Below are positions 9,693 through 18,470 of a DNA stretch of 64,000 nt, piece by piece. The stretch comes from Gillisia lutea (lineage in GTDB: Bacteria > Bacteroidota > Bacteroidia > Flavobacteriales > Flavobacteriaceae). Under the pieces are notes generated by a model. That model searched no databases. It saw only the letters and a program-made list of their open reading frames with translations, and was not told the DNA's origin. The DNA is taken from positions 555,149 to 619,148 of the forward strand of contig NZ_JAKGTH010000007.1 of NCBI RefSeq assembly GCF_021568705.1, in the 5' to 3' direction. Made by a program: the position numbers and the translations under genes. Positions within the stretch are counted from its first letter, which is position 1, and the number at the start of each line of letters is the position of its first letter.

Positions 9693-10007
9693 TTAATCTA
9701 TGGTGTCGTAATGAATGATGTAGATATCTTCATTAGGTCTTTTCATGTAATACTGCTGTCTGGCAAAACTTTCCAGCTCAAAGGAATCATTGAGTTTTTG
9801 TATGGTTGCTCTGTCCTTCCCAATCTCTTTTTGATAATACTCCTTATTGGTTTGTAATTTGTCTATTTCCTGATCTAATTCCCGGTGAATTAGCCAGGAA
9901 TTACTATCTAAAAAGAGCATCCAAAAAGCAAATATCAGTAAGATAAGAACATACTTATTACTAATAATTTTGAACCATCTTTTGCTGCGCAGCTCTTTTA
10001 ATTTCAT
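9693..10007 (-). CDS. FtsB/DivIC-type septum formation protein
   Basis: A 104-residue bitopic membrane protein. It has a short basic cytoplasmic tail, one transmembrane segment (about residues 19-35, YVLILLIFAFWMLFL), and then a coiled coil (about 42-75) and a C-terminal segment with SFARQQYYMKRPNEDIYII. This is the size and layout of FtsB/DivIC, part of the divisome subcomplex with FtsL and FtsQ. The 'ER...Y.MK.P.E' ending is typical. It lies 19 bases downstream of udk, an order often seen in flavobacteria. Confidence 0.85.
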   Translation of the reverse strand: MKLKELRSKRWFKIISNKYVLILLIFAFWMLFLDSNSWLIHRELDQEIDKLQTNKEYYQKEIGKDRATIQKLNDSFELESFARQQYYMKRPNEDIYIIHYDTID

Positions 10008-10026
10008 AATGTTTAAATATACAAAA

Positions 10027-10635
10027 TTAAGCTAACCTCTCTTTGATAATAGTCTGCACAATATCAACAGCTACGGTATTGTAGCGGTTAGTAGGAATGA
10101 TAATATCAGCAAACTCCTTAGTAGGTTCTATAAACTGCTGATGCATTGGTTTTAAAGTAGTTTGATAGCGCCAAAGCACTTCGTCGAGATCCCGACCTCT
10201 ATCGTTTATATCACGCTTCAATCTTCTAATTAAACGCTCATCACTATCGGCATGTACATATATTTTGATATCGAACATGTCTCTAATATCGGTATGTGTA
10301 AGGATTAGAATACCTTCAACGATAATTACCTTTTTAGGTTCAGTAATTACAGTTTCCCCGGTTCTATTATGCTCTTTGAACGAATAAACAGGTTGCTCGA
10401 TGGTTTTTCCGTCTTTAAGGTCTTTTAAGTGTGATACTAATAAATCGAAATCTATAGATTTTGGATGATCGAAATTGATTTTGGTGCGTTCTTCGTAGGT
10501 AAGATGGCTAGTGTCTTGATAATAAGAATCTTGAGATATTACATCTACTTCTTCATTCTTAAGTTCCTCAATAATTTGATTAACAACCGTAGTTTTTCCA
10601 CTACCGGTTCCCCCGGCTATTCCTATAATTAGCAT
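10027..10635 (-). CDS. udk: Uridine kinase
   Basis: Phosphorylates uridine and cytidine in pyrimidine salvage. The 202-residue protein begins with the P-loop GGTGSGKTT (8-16). It then shows the SQDSYYQD nucleoside-binding segment and NFDHPKSIDFDLL, both characteristic of the udk/PRK family, and the RRLKRDINDRGRD lid region. A -7-like element at 10653-10660 lies just upstream, so udk is likely the first gene of a transcript running through the FtsB-like gene and perhaps the mutase genes. Confidence 0.93.
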   Translation of the reverse strand: MLIIGIAGGTGSGKTTVVNQIIEELKNEEVDVISQDSYYQDTSHLTYEERTKINFDHPKSIDFDLLVSHLKDLKDGKTIEQPVYSFKEHNRTGETVITEPKKVIIVEGILILTHTDIRDMFDIKIYVHADSDERLIRRLKRDINDRGRDLDEVLWRYQTTLKPMHQQFIEPTKEFADIIIPTNRYNTVAVDIVQTIIKERLA

Positions 10636-10652
10636 AAATAGAATTTTTGCGG

Positions 10653-10660
10653 CAAAGTTA
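10653..10660 (-). promoter_or_regulatory. Candidate -7 promoter element for udk
   Basis: The minus strand reads TAACTTTG, an exact match to TAnnTTTG, 18 bases before the udk start codon. A TTG at the expected -33 position is not evident. Confidence 0.45.
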
Positions 10661-10727
10661 ATTATTAGTTTTTAATGCCGGGTTTGCTTTTTAATTTAAT
10701 AGTTTTTTAAGGTTTTTTAAAGGGGAA

Positions 10728-11177
10728 TTATTTAGTCACCCCTTGTACTTCTTCAAGCGTTACGGGTTGCTCGATTTTATTGCTCCACGAATTCATCGCG
10801 TAATTTAATACATCTGCCACTTCCTGATCGCTAAGGCCTAGTGGGGTCATTACATTTGAATACTCCTCACCGTTCACTTTAATACTGCCTTGTAATCCAT
10901 ACTTTACGGCATGTATGCTTTCTTTGCGTTTTTCGGTTAACCAGTTAGAGCCATCGAGAGGAGGGAAGGAGCCGGGAATTCCTTTCCCATTGGGAAGGTG
11001 GCACACCACACAAAAATCGGCATATACTTCTTTACCTCTTTTATAACTTTCTGACTGTGTGTCTTTCGCCTCGGTAACCTGATTAGCACTTAATTTAATT
11101 TCTTCTTTCTCTTCTTTTTTATCGGTTTTGCAACCTGTAAGTAGACTAAAGATCAAAAGTGGGAACACTATTCTCAT
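10728..11177 (-). CDS. Monoheme c-type cytochrome lipoprotein
   Basis: A 149-residue lipoprotein (signal peptide with lipobox LLTGC, mature Cys near residue 16) carrying one class I cytochrome c domain. The heme-binding CVVCH is followed by NGKGIPGSFPPL, and a likely axial Met lies in SNVMTPLGLSDQE. Its start overlaps the end of the sugar dehydrogenase gene by four bases, which points to it being the electron acceptor for that enzyme. The acceptor role is inferred from gene order. Confidence 0.85.
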   Translation of the reverse strand: MRIVFPLLIFSLLTGCKTDKKEEKEEIKLSANQVTEAKDTQSESYKRGKEVYADFCVVCHLPNGKGIPGSFPPLDGSNWLTEKRKESIHAVKYGLQGSIKVNGEEYSNVMTPLGLSDQEVADVLNYAMNSWSNKIEQPVTLEEVQGVTK

Positions 11178-12307
11178 TCTTGTGGTTTTTCAATTTTTGT
11201 TTCTATTAATTTATAAATTCCTTTTCCCTCAACAGCCACATAAATATAATCATCTGGACCTTGAACAACATCGCGAACTCGCCCAATATTCTCTAATAAT
11301 TTTTCTCTTTTAACAACTTTTTCACCATCTAGAATATCGAGTTCAAGATATTGAAATTTTAAAGATCCTACCAGCAAATTATCCTGTAGATGTGGGTATT
11401 TATTTGAAGTTACAAAAGCCATTCCGCTAGGTGCGATCGATGGAACCCAATAATGAATAGGATCTTCCATTCCCGGTCTTGAAGTTTCATCGGTCATACT
11501 CGTACCGTCGTAATTAATCCCGTAGGTTAAAACAGGCCAGCCATAATTTGCACCTTTTTTAATGACGTTGATCTCATCTCCACCTTTAGGTCCATGTTCA
11601 TGAACCCATATCTCCCCGGTTTTTGGGTGGAGAATCATTCCCTGCGGATTTCTATGTCCGTAACTGTAAATAGCCGATTTGGCATTTGGAGTATCTACAA
11701 AAGGATTGTCGGCCGGGATAGAACCATCATCTTTAAGCCTGTAGACCTTACCATTATCTCTGGTTATATCCTGCGGATTTATATCACGTTCGCCTCGTTC
11801 TCCTGCCGAAAAATAGAGATAACCTTCCTTATCGAAAGCGATTCTAGAGCCAAAGTGCTGTCCTTTAGTAGTGTTAGGAGTTGCTTTATAAAGTACTTCT
11901 TGCTCGGTAAGCATATTGCCATCTAATTTTGCACGCATTAAAGCGGTATTTCCACCCTCTTCTTCTCCTTCCGGCGAGGCATAGGTAATATAGATCCATC
12001 CATTTTGTTTGTAATTAGGATGTAATACTATGTCCAGAAAACCACCTTGTCCGCGATCATAGACTTTGGGAACCCCCGTTATAAGTTGCTTTTCTCCATT
12101 TTTGAAATGAATAAGTTCACCGCTTTTTTCGGTAATAAGCATGCTGCCATCCGGTAAAAATGCCATGCCCCAAGGAATGTTGAGGCCATCAACAACTAGT
12201 TCTGATGTGTAGGAATAGGTAGATTCCTGAATACTGTTGTCTTTTTGTCCGCAGGCTGTAAATGAAAGACTTAGAGCTACGATTGAAAGGTATAAAAAAT
12301 GCTTCAT
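11174..12307 (-). CDS. PQQ-dependent sugar dehydrogenase (GdhB/YliI family), lipoprotein
   Basis: A 377-residue lipoprotein (signal peptide with FTACG, then a periplasmic or outer-membrane beta-propeller). Family features are PWGMAFLPDGSMLITEKSG near residue 45, GGFLDIVLHP, YSYGHRNPQGM, and HGPKGGDEINVI with GANYGWP. The SYGHRNPQG and HEHGPKGGDE motifs are typical of soluble aldose sugar dehydrogenases, which oxidise sugars at the aldehyde carbon using PQQ. The cytochrome c gene overlaps its stop by four bases (ATGA). The actual sugar substrate cannot be read from the sequence. Confidence 0.88.
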   Translation of the reverse strand: MKHFLYLSIVALSLSFTACGQKDNSIQESTYSYTSELVVDGLNIPWGMAFLPDGSMLITEKSGELIHFKNGEKQLITGVPKVYDRGQGGFLDIVLHPNYKQNGWIYITYASPEGEEEGGNTALMRAKLDGNMLTEQEVLYKATPNTTKGQHFGSRIAFDKEGYLYFSAGERGERDINPQDITRDNGKVYRLKDDGSIPADNPFVDTPNAKSAIYSYGHRNPQGMILHPKTGEIWVHEHGPKGGDEINVIKKGANYGWPVLTYGINYDGTSMTDETSRPGMEDPIHYWVPSIAPSGMAFVTSNKYPHLQDNLLVGSLKFQYLELDILDGEKVVKREKLLENIGRVRDVVQGPDDYIYVAVEGKGIYKLIETKIEKPQE

Positions 12308-12383
12308 GGATATTTTTTGTTTAAGGTACCTAAAATTCTAAAAAGCGCTAAATAGAATTTATTTTTATTTTTTTAAAAGTATG

Positions 12384-12413
12384 TTGTCTGATTGAAATGA
12401 ATTACTATATTTG
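12384..12413 (+). promoter_or_regulatory. Promoter for tRNA-Pro(TGG)
   Basis: TTG at 12384-12386, a 19-base spacer, and TATATTTG at 12406-12413 match the Bacteroidota sigma-A consensus exactly (TTG-N19-TAnnTTTG). The tRNA begins 56 bases downstream. Confidence 0.75.
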
Positions 12414-12468
12414 CAGCCCGATAAACAAAATTTATTTCGCTTTTTAAGCGATATTAAACTTCGGAATT

Positions 12469-12543
12469 CGGGGTGTAGCGTAGCCCGGTTATCGCGCCTG
12501 CTTTGGGAGCAGGAGGCCGCAGGTTCGAATCCTGCCACCCCGA
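12469..12543 (+). tRNA. tRNA-Pro (anticodon TGG)
   Basis: A full cloverleaf can be drawn. The acceptor arm pairs CGGGGTG (12469-12475) with CACCCCG (12536-12542), and A12543 is the discriminator. The anticodon stem CCTGC/GCAGG encloses the loop TTTGGGA, giving anticodon TGG. The T arm contains GGTTCGAATCC. CCA is not encoded. A strong terminator follows at 12567-12603. Confidence 0.95.
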
Positions 12544-12566
12544 CTAAGACCATTATCAAATGGTAT

Positions 12567-12603
12567 AAAAACCTCATTGATCATTCTGATCAATGAGGTT
12601 TTT
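12567..12603 (+). terminator. Rho-independent terminator after tRNA-Pro
   Basis: A perfect 17-base stem (12567-12583 pairing with 12587-12603) with a three-base loop TTC, flanked by A and T runs so that it could act in both directions. Confidence 0.85.
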
Positions 12604-12747
12604 TGTTTTCAATTGCTTAGAAATAAAATGAATATGTAGAAACATGGTACTATATAGTTTATAATCATGTTTCATTCTAGCATACACATTATCGTTTCGG
12701 TTCTTTTTAAATAGTGTGCATGCTTTTAATTGAGATGAAAATGTAAG

Positions 12748-12794
12748 AAAATGACCAAGGTCATTTTGTCTCCAGCGAAAAAGAGGAATCTTTG
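12748..12794 (+). promoter_or_regulatory. Fnr/Crp-type operator and -7 element for the 12873 gene
   Basis: AAAATGACCAAGGTCATTTT at 12748-12767 has two perfect nine-base arms around AA; its core is TGAC-N4-GTCA at 12752-12763. A near-consensus -7 box AATCTTTG (12787-12794) follows. The palindrome centre (12757.5) is 36.5 bases from the final G of the -7 box, placing it at about -41.5 if transcription starts six bases later. That is the class II position of Fnr/Crp activators. The same spacing recurs at three other promoters in this window. Confidence 0.7.
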
Positions 12795-12872
12795 TATTCT
12801 TTCATTTTAGTGAATAATATAGATGAGAGGTAAATTTTTCATGTAATAAATAACTCATTAAAAGTACACGCA

Positions 12873-13286
12873 ATGAACACAGAAATTTTAAACCTTAAGA
12901 GGGCGTTTTTACTGGAGGCCGGGCTAAATGTCTTACATTTTGAAAGTAAGGAATGGTTGGATACTATTGCTTTCTGGAAAGATGAAATAAAATTCTTTGA
13001 TAATTTACTGAAGAAAACATCGCCTAAGGATGAACGCAAAATAGATACCAAAAAGATGCTGGAAGATTTAGATGGTATACATTCAAACTTGTTCAAATCT
13101 ATGCATGAGGATATTATTGCTCATGAAAAACAGCTTTCTCAACTTGAAAAAGGCGCTAAAGGAATTGCAGATGCAGCATACAGAGAAAGGCATCGTGAGC
13201 TAAGTGCTCGAATGGATGACTTTAAAAGCAATTTTTTCATATTTAAAAAAATTGTTTTCCAATATGTGAAAGATTCTGAATTATAA
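12873..13286 (+). CDS. Small helical protein, paralogue of the 14090-14476 gene
   Basis: A 137-residue soluble, charged, mostly helical protein with no signal peptide or membrane segment. I do not recognise a named family. It is related to the protein at 14090-14476: both have LHFE near the N-terminus, then a W, FWxDExKxF, a histidine-glutamate pair in the middle (AHEKQ here, VHETN there), and a C-terminal KK...F.F/Y.K segment. The promoter carries a TGAC-N4-GTCA palindrome at a class II position, so expression is probably switched on by a Fnr/Crp-type regulator, most likely under low oxygen or stress. It is convergent with the exodeoxyribonuclease gene, with one base between the stops. Confidence 0.75.
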   Translation: MNTEILNLKRAFLLEAGLNVLHFESKEWLDTIAFWKDEIKFFDNLLKKTSPKDERKIDTKKMLEDLDGIHSNLFKSMHEDIIAHEKQLSQLEKGAKGIADAAYRERHRELSARMDDFKSNFFIFKKIVFQYVKDSEL

Positions 13287-13287
13287 A

Positions 13288-14052
13288 TTATAGATCGATT
13301 TCCAGCGAAATGGGACAATGATCAGAGCCATGATACTCGGGAAGTATATACGTGGTTTTTACTTTGCCATATAAAGCGCAGCTAATTAAAAAATAATCTA
13401 TACGCCATCCTATGTTTCGTTCCCTGGCTTTAAAACGGTAGCTCCAGTAGGTGTACGCAATTACATCAGGATGAAATTTACGGTAAACATCTACAAACCC
13501 GGAATTGATTAAATTATCCATTCCATCAATTTCAATTTGTGTGTAGCCGGCTGTCTTATTGTAATTGGACTTATCATTTTTAAGGTCGATGGCATGATGG
13601 GCAACATTAAAATCACCACAAATTATAAGAGGTTTCTTCTCCTCCAGTTTTTTTAAGTACTGCAAAAAATCGGCATCCCATTTTTTTCTGTAATCCAGTC
13701 TTTTAAGGCCTTGACCAGAATTTGGAGTATATACGGTAATTAAATAGAAGGAGGAATATTCAGCACAAATAATGCGTCCTTCATTATCATGCTCATCTAT
13801 TCCCATATCATATTGTACTGAAATAGGTTGTTTTTTAGAAAGCAGAACAATACCCGAATAGCCTTTTTTTATAGCTGAATTGATGAAAATATGATATCCC
13901 TCAAGCTTAGCCAAGGCTTCGACAACTTCATTATCTTGTGCTTTTGTTTCCTGAAAACATAGGATGTCTGCCTGAAATTCTTTTACAGATTTTGAAAAGT
14001 TCTTCTTTAAGATAGCACGCAATCCGTTAACATTCCACGATATAATTTTCAT
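13288..14052 (-). CDS. xth: Exodeoxyribonuclease III (AP endonuclease)
   Basis: A 254-residue enzyme of base-excision repair, which cuts DNA at abasic sites and has 3'-5' exonuclease activity. The N-terminal SWNVNGLRAIL (Asn7 metal site), CFQETKAQD (metal-binding Glu), CGDFNVAHHAIDL (catalytic Asp/Asn) and the C-terminal GSDHCPISLEI (catalytic Asp-His) all match the ExoIII/ExoA family at the expected order and length. It lies between two genes for paralogous small helical proteins, downstream of ftsH and of one of the paralogues, and may be cotranscribed with them from the promoter at 16570-16615. Confidence 0.93.
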   Translation of the reverse strand: MKIISWNVNGLRAILKKNFSKSVKEFQADILCFQETKAQDNEVVEALAKLEGYHIFINSAIKKGYSGIVLLSKKQPISVQYDMGIDEHDNEGRIICAEYSSFYLITVYTPNSGQGLKRLDYRKKWDADFLQYLKKLEEKKPLIICGDFNVAHHAIDLKNDKSNYNKTAGYTQIEIDGMDNLINSGFVDVYRKFHPDVIAYTYWSYRFKARERNIGWRIDYFLISCALYGKVKTTYILPEYHGSDHCPISLEIDL

Positions 14053-14089
14053 TTGCAGAGAGTTAATATTTTACTTATATAGTTGTAAA

Positions 14090-14476
14090 CTACATATATT
14101 TTGAAAGAAATCGAAAGAGATCTTTCTTGAGATCCTGGTAGATACTTCTTTGGGTTTCAATTTTACTTCTAAAATTTATATGATTTTTGAGAAGGGAATA
14201 ATCTAACACTTCTTCATTTTTAATACTATGTTCGGCCATATTGGTTTCATGAACGTTTATTTCATGTTGCAACTCATCTATTACTTCGCCATGACGAATG
14301 AATTTGTTTTGAAATTGCTCTAACTGTGCCAATACCGATTTATCTGTCCAGCGGGTAGCCAATTCTTCTAACTTATTTTTGAAAGACTTTAGTTCGTCTT
14401 CCCAGAATAATAGTTCTCTTTGCCATTGAACATGTTCAAAATGTAAATCTGAATTGAAAAAAACTTGTGTTTCCAT
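14090..14476 (-). CDS. Small helical protein, paralogue of the 12873-13286 gene
   Basis: A 128-residue protein without signal peptide or membrane segment, probably an antiparallel helical bundle. It shares LHFE, W, FWEDELKSF and a central VHE motif with the 137-residue protein encoded at 12873-13286. Both belong to a small family I cannot name. It lies 22 bases downstream of ftsH and 37 bases upstream of xth on the same strand, so all three are probably one transcript under the palindrome-bearing promoter near 16606. The function is unknown; a role as an FtsH-associated or stress protein is only a guess from context. Confidence 0.75.
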   Translation of the reverse strand: METQVFFNSDLHFEHVQWQRELLFWEDELKSFKNKLEELATRWTDKSVLAQLEQFQNKFIRHGEVIDELQHEINVHETNMAEHSIKNEEVLDYSLLKNHINFRSKIETQRSIYQDLKKDLFRFLSKYM

Positions 14477-14498
14477 AATTAATTCATTTAAGTGATTA

Positions 14499-16487
14499 TT
14501 AAGTCTTATTAAATTGTGATAGGGATTGGTTGGTATGATCGTCTGTTTCTAAGAACTTTCTGTCGCGAGCTCCTAATAATTCTATAAGATCTTCTTTTTC
14601 TACAGTTTCTTTTTTCAATAAAAGTTCAGCCAGTTGTATCAATTTAGCTTTATGGGTAGTTAGAATCTCCTTTGTTCTTTGATACGACTTGGAGATGAGC
14701 TGTTGCACTTCTTCATCAATCAGTTTTGCCATATGTTCGCTATAAGGTTTTCCAAATAGTGTTCTACTCTGTTCTGAAGAATCAAAAAAACTAAGGGGAC
14801 CTATAGATTCATCTAAACCATAATATGCTACCATAGCATAGGCTTGTTTTGTTATTTTTTCCAAATCGTCTATTGCTCCCGATGAGATTTCATTAAAGAT
14901 GATCTCTTCAGCCGCCCGACCGCCCAGAGAAGCGCATATTTGATCCATAAACTGTGATTTGGTAACAATTTGACGTTCTTCTGGTAAATACCAGGCAGAT
15001 CCTAAAGATTTTCCTCTGGGAATAATGGATACTTTTACCAGGGAATCAACATGCTCTAAATACCAGCTAGCTACAGCATGTCCCGCTTCGTGAAAAGCAA
15101 TAATCTTTTTTTCTTTTGGGGATATAATTTTGCTTTTTCGCTCTAAACCTCCCACTACACGATCTCTGGCCTCTAAAAAATCTTCTTGCATTATGGCTTC
15201 CGTTTTTTTGCGTGCTGCAATTAAAGCGGCTTCATTACAAATGTTGGCAATATCTGCACCCGAAAATCCTGGACTCAAAGTGGCAAGAATATCTATAGCA
15301 ACATCCTCCCCTAAAACGAGATTACGCATATGAACTTTAAAAATTTCTTCCCTTTCATGTTTATTGGGGAGTTCTAGGTAAATATGCCTGTCAAATCTAC
15401 CCGGGCGAAGTAAAGCTTTATCTAAAATATCGGGACGGTTAGTAGCAGCCAGAACAATCACACCGGTATTAGGACCAAATCCGTCAAGTTCTGTAAGTAA
15501 CTGATTTAATGTACTTTCTCGTTCATCGTTAGTTTGAAAAGCGTTCACCTTACCTCTTGAGCGTCCTACTGCATCTATTTCATCTATAAAAATAATGCTG
15601 GGTGCTTTTTCCTTTGCGCGTTTAAAAAGATCGCGTACACGTGAAGCTCCCACTCCTACAAACATTTCTACAAACTCTGATCCTGATAGAGAAAAAAAGG
15701 GTACTTGGGCTTCTCCTGCCACCGCTCTGGCCATGAGGGTCTTTCCTGTGCCAGGAGGGCCAACAAGCATAACACCTTTGGGTATTTTTGCTCCTAATTT
15801 GGTGTAGGTTTCAGGGTTTTTAAGAAAATCTACTACCTCCATTACTTCAACTTTGGCCTCTTTTAAGCCCGCAATGTCATTAAAGCTCACGCTGCTTTTT
15901 TTGTCTGTTTCAGAGATCCTGGCAGTGGTTTTTCCAAAATTGAATAGGGGATTAGAGCCGCTTCCTGTAGACATTCGTTTTAAAATGAATATCCAGAAAA
16001 AAATTAAGATTCCTAATGGAATAAGCCAGGAAAATATATCAAGAAAACTACTTCGACTGGTATAGGTGACGGTAATTCGGTCTGCTGTGGGGAGTTCTTG
16101 TTGGGCCTTTTCCAGTTTATTTTCGAAACTGTCTACAGATCCAATTTGAATAGTATAGGCCGGTGTCGTTTGACTTAGATTGAACGAATTATCTGTAATT
16201 TGATCATACTTGGTACTGTCAGTAAGTTTAGCTTTTACATAAATCTCGGCAATCTCTTTATTTACAATAATGATCTGTTCAATTTTTTCGGTAGGAAGTA
16301 TGGTGTTTTCAAATTCTTTCCAGCTTATTTCCTTTGTTGTAAACTCAGGACTTATAAATAGATATAGGGCTATAAAAGTTACCGAAATTATAAGATAAAT
16401 CCATAGAGATCCTGATCCATTAAGGGGCGACTTGGGTGGTTTCTTTTCCGGCTGTTTGTGTATTTTATTTGGTTGTTGCGATTCCAT
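14499..16487 (-). CDS. ftsH: ATP-dependent zinc metalloprotease FtsH
   Basis: A 662-residue membrane-anchored AAA+ protease. It has two transmembrane segments (about 29-46 and 151-169) with a periplasmic domain between them, then the AAA module. The Walker A motif is GPPGTGKT (243-250), Walker B is IIFIDEID (about 298-305), the second region of homology is [20 protein letters not shown], and the zinc site is HEAGH (466-470). Its promoter (16570-16615) carries a palindrome matching those of the cbb3 oxidase genes. This suggests an inducible FtsH paralogue in addition to a housekeeping copy elsewhere; the second copy is an assumption and cannot be seen here. Confidence 0.93.
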   Translation of the reverse strand: MESQQPNKIHKQPEKKPPKSPLNGSGSLWIYLIISVTFIALYLFISPEFTTKEISWKEFENTILPTEKIEQIIIVNKEIAEIYVKAKLTDSTKYDQITDNSFNLSQTTPAYTIQIGSVDSFENKLEKAQQELPTADRITVTYTSRSSFLDIFSWLIPLGILIFFWIFILKRMSTGSGSNPLFNFGKTTARISETDKKSSVSFNDIAGLKEAKVEVMEVVDFLKNPETYTKLGAKIPKGVMLVGPPGTGKTLMARAVAGEAQVPFFSLSGSEFVEMFVGVGASRVRDLFKRAKEKAPSIIFIDEIDAVGRSRGKVNAFQTNDERESTLNQLLTELDGFGPNTGVIVLAATNRPDILDKALLRPGRFDRHIYLELPNKHEREEIFKVHMRNLVLGEDVAIDILATLSPGFSGADIANICNEAALIAARKKTEAIMQEDFLEARDRVVGGLERKSKIISPKEKKIIAFHEAGHAVASWYLEHVDSLVKVSIIPRGKSLGSAWYLPEERQIVTKSQFMDQICASLGGRAAEEIIFNEISSGAIDDLEKITKQAYAMVAYYGLDESIGPLSFFDSSEQSRTLFGKPYSEHMAKLIDEEVQQLISKSYQRTKEILTTHKAKLIQLAELLLKKETVEKEDLIELLGARDRKFLETDDHTNQSLSQFNKT

Positions 16488-16569
16488 TCTTTTACGAAGC
16501 TGAGTTGTATTTTTTTAGATGACTTCATTGTAGGGGAGTAGCAAGCATGAGCAATGAGTCGATCGGCTT

Positions 16570-16615
16570 CTAAATTATTTAAAATAAGTAGGGTGTAAAA
16601 TGACTTAAGTCATTT
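16570..16615 (-). promoter_or_regulatory. Fnr/Crp-type operator and -7 element for ftsH
   Basis: A perfect 18-base palindrome AAATGACTTAAGTCATTT (16598-16615), core TGAC-N4-GTCA at 16601-16612. On the minus strand a -7-like TAATTTAG (complement of 16570-16577) follows, and the palindrome centre (16606.5) is again exactly 36.5 bases from the last base of that box. The ftsH start is 83 bases further on. Confidence 0.65.
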
Positions 16616-17224
16616 CCCTTGGTTTACCTTCCATTTTTCTTTATAAGTACGGGATACACTAGTAATAAACTAGTTAAACCAACGGGAAGTGGAGGGTTAT
16701 CAAAGCATATGAAGAATTTGAGGATCTTAAGTAGGATGCTCTCTATTCATGGTCGTGCCAATAGTCAGCGCGACTTATAGAGGAAGACTTCTTCTAAGAA
16801 AAACAGCACAAGCAATATCCAGGTTTAATGAAATCAGAGGAAAATTCATCTTCTAAACCTTGAACAAAGCAGGTCTGGTAATATCTTACCCAATATTATG
16901 TAAAGTGTAGTAAACCATACATATTCTGGTGCTAATTTCTGCATATAGCCTGAAAAAATTATTAAAGAAACACCAAGCTTTTTTTTAAATTTTAACCATT
17001 TAATTGAGAAAAAATTAAAGTAATATAGCCGTCGAAGATTTTCTTTTTGAAAATTATCAAGGTATATATTGCCATTTAGATAAGTTTTTCATCAATTAGA
17101 GCCTTCAAAAATTAATTTCAATACCATTCACAGCTTTTTATTGAAAAACATGAAAAACTGCCTGCGTGAAACTGAAAGGCTTATTCAATAATTATGAACC
17201 ATATTTTAATAATCCAACATGTAA
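16616..17224. other. Long intergenic region without a convincing gene
   Basis: About 600 bases between the divergent ftsH and lacI genes. No frame gives a protein that looks real; the longest patches are 20-35 residues and end in stops. A repeated hexamer pair ACTAGT-AATAA-ACTAGT lies at 16658-16674. The part next to lacI is very AT-rich and presumably holds its promoter, but no clear TAnnTTTG box was found. Confidence 0.5.
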
Positions 17225-18244
17225 ATGAAAAAAAACCAATCTAAGATTTCTATTAAGGATATTGCTCAGGAATTGGGCTTATCTATCACTACGATCTCAT
17301 TTATAATCAATAAAAAGGCAAAGAACAGAATTAGCGATGAGGTAATTCAGAAGGTTGAAGCCTATATAGAGAAAGTGGGATACAAACCAAACTCTGCAGC
17401 ACAATCCCTTAGAACCGGAAAGACCAAGACCATCGTTTTTATGGTAGAAGATATTTCTGACCCCTTCTTTTCATCGGTTGCCAAAGAGATGGAAAAATTA
17501 GCTTTTGATAGCGGGTATAAAATTATTTTCTGTAGTACAGATAATAAGAAATCACGAGCCATAGAGCTGATATCAATGTTTAAGGACAGGCAGGTAGATG
17601 CTTATATTATTACTCCTCCCGAAGACTTTCAGGATGAAATCGAGCAATTGGTTTCAGAAAACCAGATAGTAATGCTTTTTGACCGTTTTTATAGAGATGC
17701 CGATTACAATTATGTAGTGCTTAATAATTATGGAAGTACCAAAAGGGCAGTAGAATATTTAAAGAATCAGGGTTTCAAGAATATTGCTTATGTAGGTCTA
17801 AAAACCGAACTATCTACTTTAACGGATAGATTTGATGGGTACAAAGAAGCAGTACGAGAAGCAAACAGGGAAAATTTGTCGCTGCTTATAAGCTTTGATG
17901 ATGTAAAGTCTGAAGTAGGAAACAAACAGTTTGAAGAATTTTTAGAACTACACCCTGAAATTGATGCCATATTATTTGCTACAAACAACTTGGCTATTAC
18001 AGGCCTGAAGATCTTAAAGAAAAAAAATATCCAGATCCCGGAAGATATAGGAGTTATAACTTTTGATGATCGTGACCTGTTTGAGCTTCATGCTCCGGCT
18101 ATTACGGTGATGTCGCAACCCATTACATCACTGGCAAAAGAGGTTATTAGTGGTACCTTAAAATTGTTGAAAAGGAAACACAGTATTCAGGATAAAATTC
18201 AAATTGTGTTGGACGGGGAGTTAATTGTAAGAAAATCTTCCTGA
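17225..18244 (+). CDS. LacI-family transcriptional regulator
   Basis: A 339-residue regulator. It has an N-terminal helix-turn-helix (SIKDIAQELGLSITTISFIIN, about residues 9-29), the hinge helix region YKPNSAAQSLRTGKT (about 53-67), and then a periplasmic-binding-like sugar sensor domain. The hinge and HTH match the LacI/GalR family. It is the first gene of the polysaccharide utilization locus and points towards it. A CG-centred palindrome at 18433-18448, just before the next gene, is the probable operator. The effector is likely a mono- or oligosaccharide from the locus substrate, but it cannot be named. Confidence 0.92.
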   Translation: MKKNQSKISIKDIAQELGLSITTISFIINKKAKNRISDEVIQKVEAYIEKVGYKPNSAAQSLRTGKTKTIVFMVEDISDPFFSSVAKEMEKLAFDSGYKIIFCSTDNKKSRAIELISMFKDRQVDAYIITPPEDFQDEIEQLVSENQIVMLFDRFYRDADYNYVVLNNYGSTKRAVEYLKNQGFKNIAYVGLKTELSTLTDRFDGYKEAVREANRENLSLLISFDDVKSEVGNKQFEEFLELHPEIDAILFATNNLAITGLKILKKKNIQIPEDIGVITFDDRDLFELHAPAITVMSQPITSLAKEVISGTLKLLKRKHSIQDKIQIVLDGELIVRKSS

Positions 18245-18432
18245 GTTAGTTGTCGCATTATTAAAGTGTTGCAGCATTGTTCGTGAGGCGAAAAACTCGT
18301 TAAACTTATATTTTAAAATAATAAATTAGGTGAGAATATTAATTTAACTTACTTTTAAGAACTATTTCGATATAGTTATCTTTTTGTTAATTTTAATTCA
18401 GCCACGTAAAGTGGTATTTTTTAAAGACAGTT

Positions 18433-18448
18433 AGTAAAACGATTTACT
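18433..18448 (+). promoter_or_regulatory. Probable LacI-family operator
   Basis: AGTAAAACGATTTACT has eight-base arms with one mismatch and the central CG that is the hallmark of LacI-family operators. It lies 189 bases after the lacI stop and 23 bases before the next start codon, a position where binding would block transcription of the locus. A short hairpin, CCAC-GTAAA-GTGG followed by TATTTTTT (18402-18421), is just upstream. Confidence 0.6.
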
Positions 18449-18470
18449 TAATAAATACAATGTATCACCT

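Noticed and set aside
12365..12596. Open frames on both strands across the tRNA-Pro gene, one giving VAGFEPAASCSQSRRDNRAT
   Set aside because: They are translations of tRNA sequence, a well-known artefact; the tRNA cloverleaf, promoter and terminator explain the region.
16658..16674. ACTAGT-AATAA-ACTAGT repeat as a possible operator
   Set aside because: It has no fixed relation to a promoter element and no second copy was seen near a gene in this window.
16621..17000. Short peptide patches in the ftsH-lacI intergenic region (for example one with many Cys on the minus strand near 16800-16900)
   Set aside because: Only about 20-35 residues, no start context and no recognisable family; could be an old gene remnant, but not supportable.
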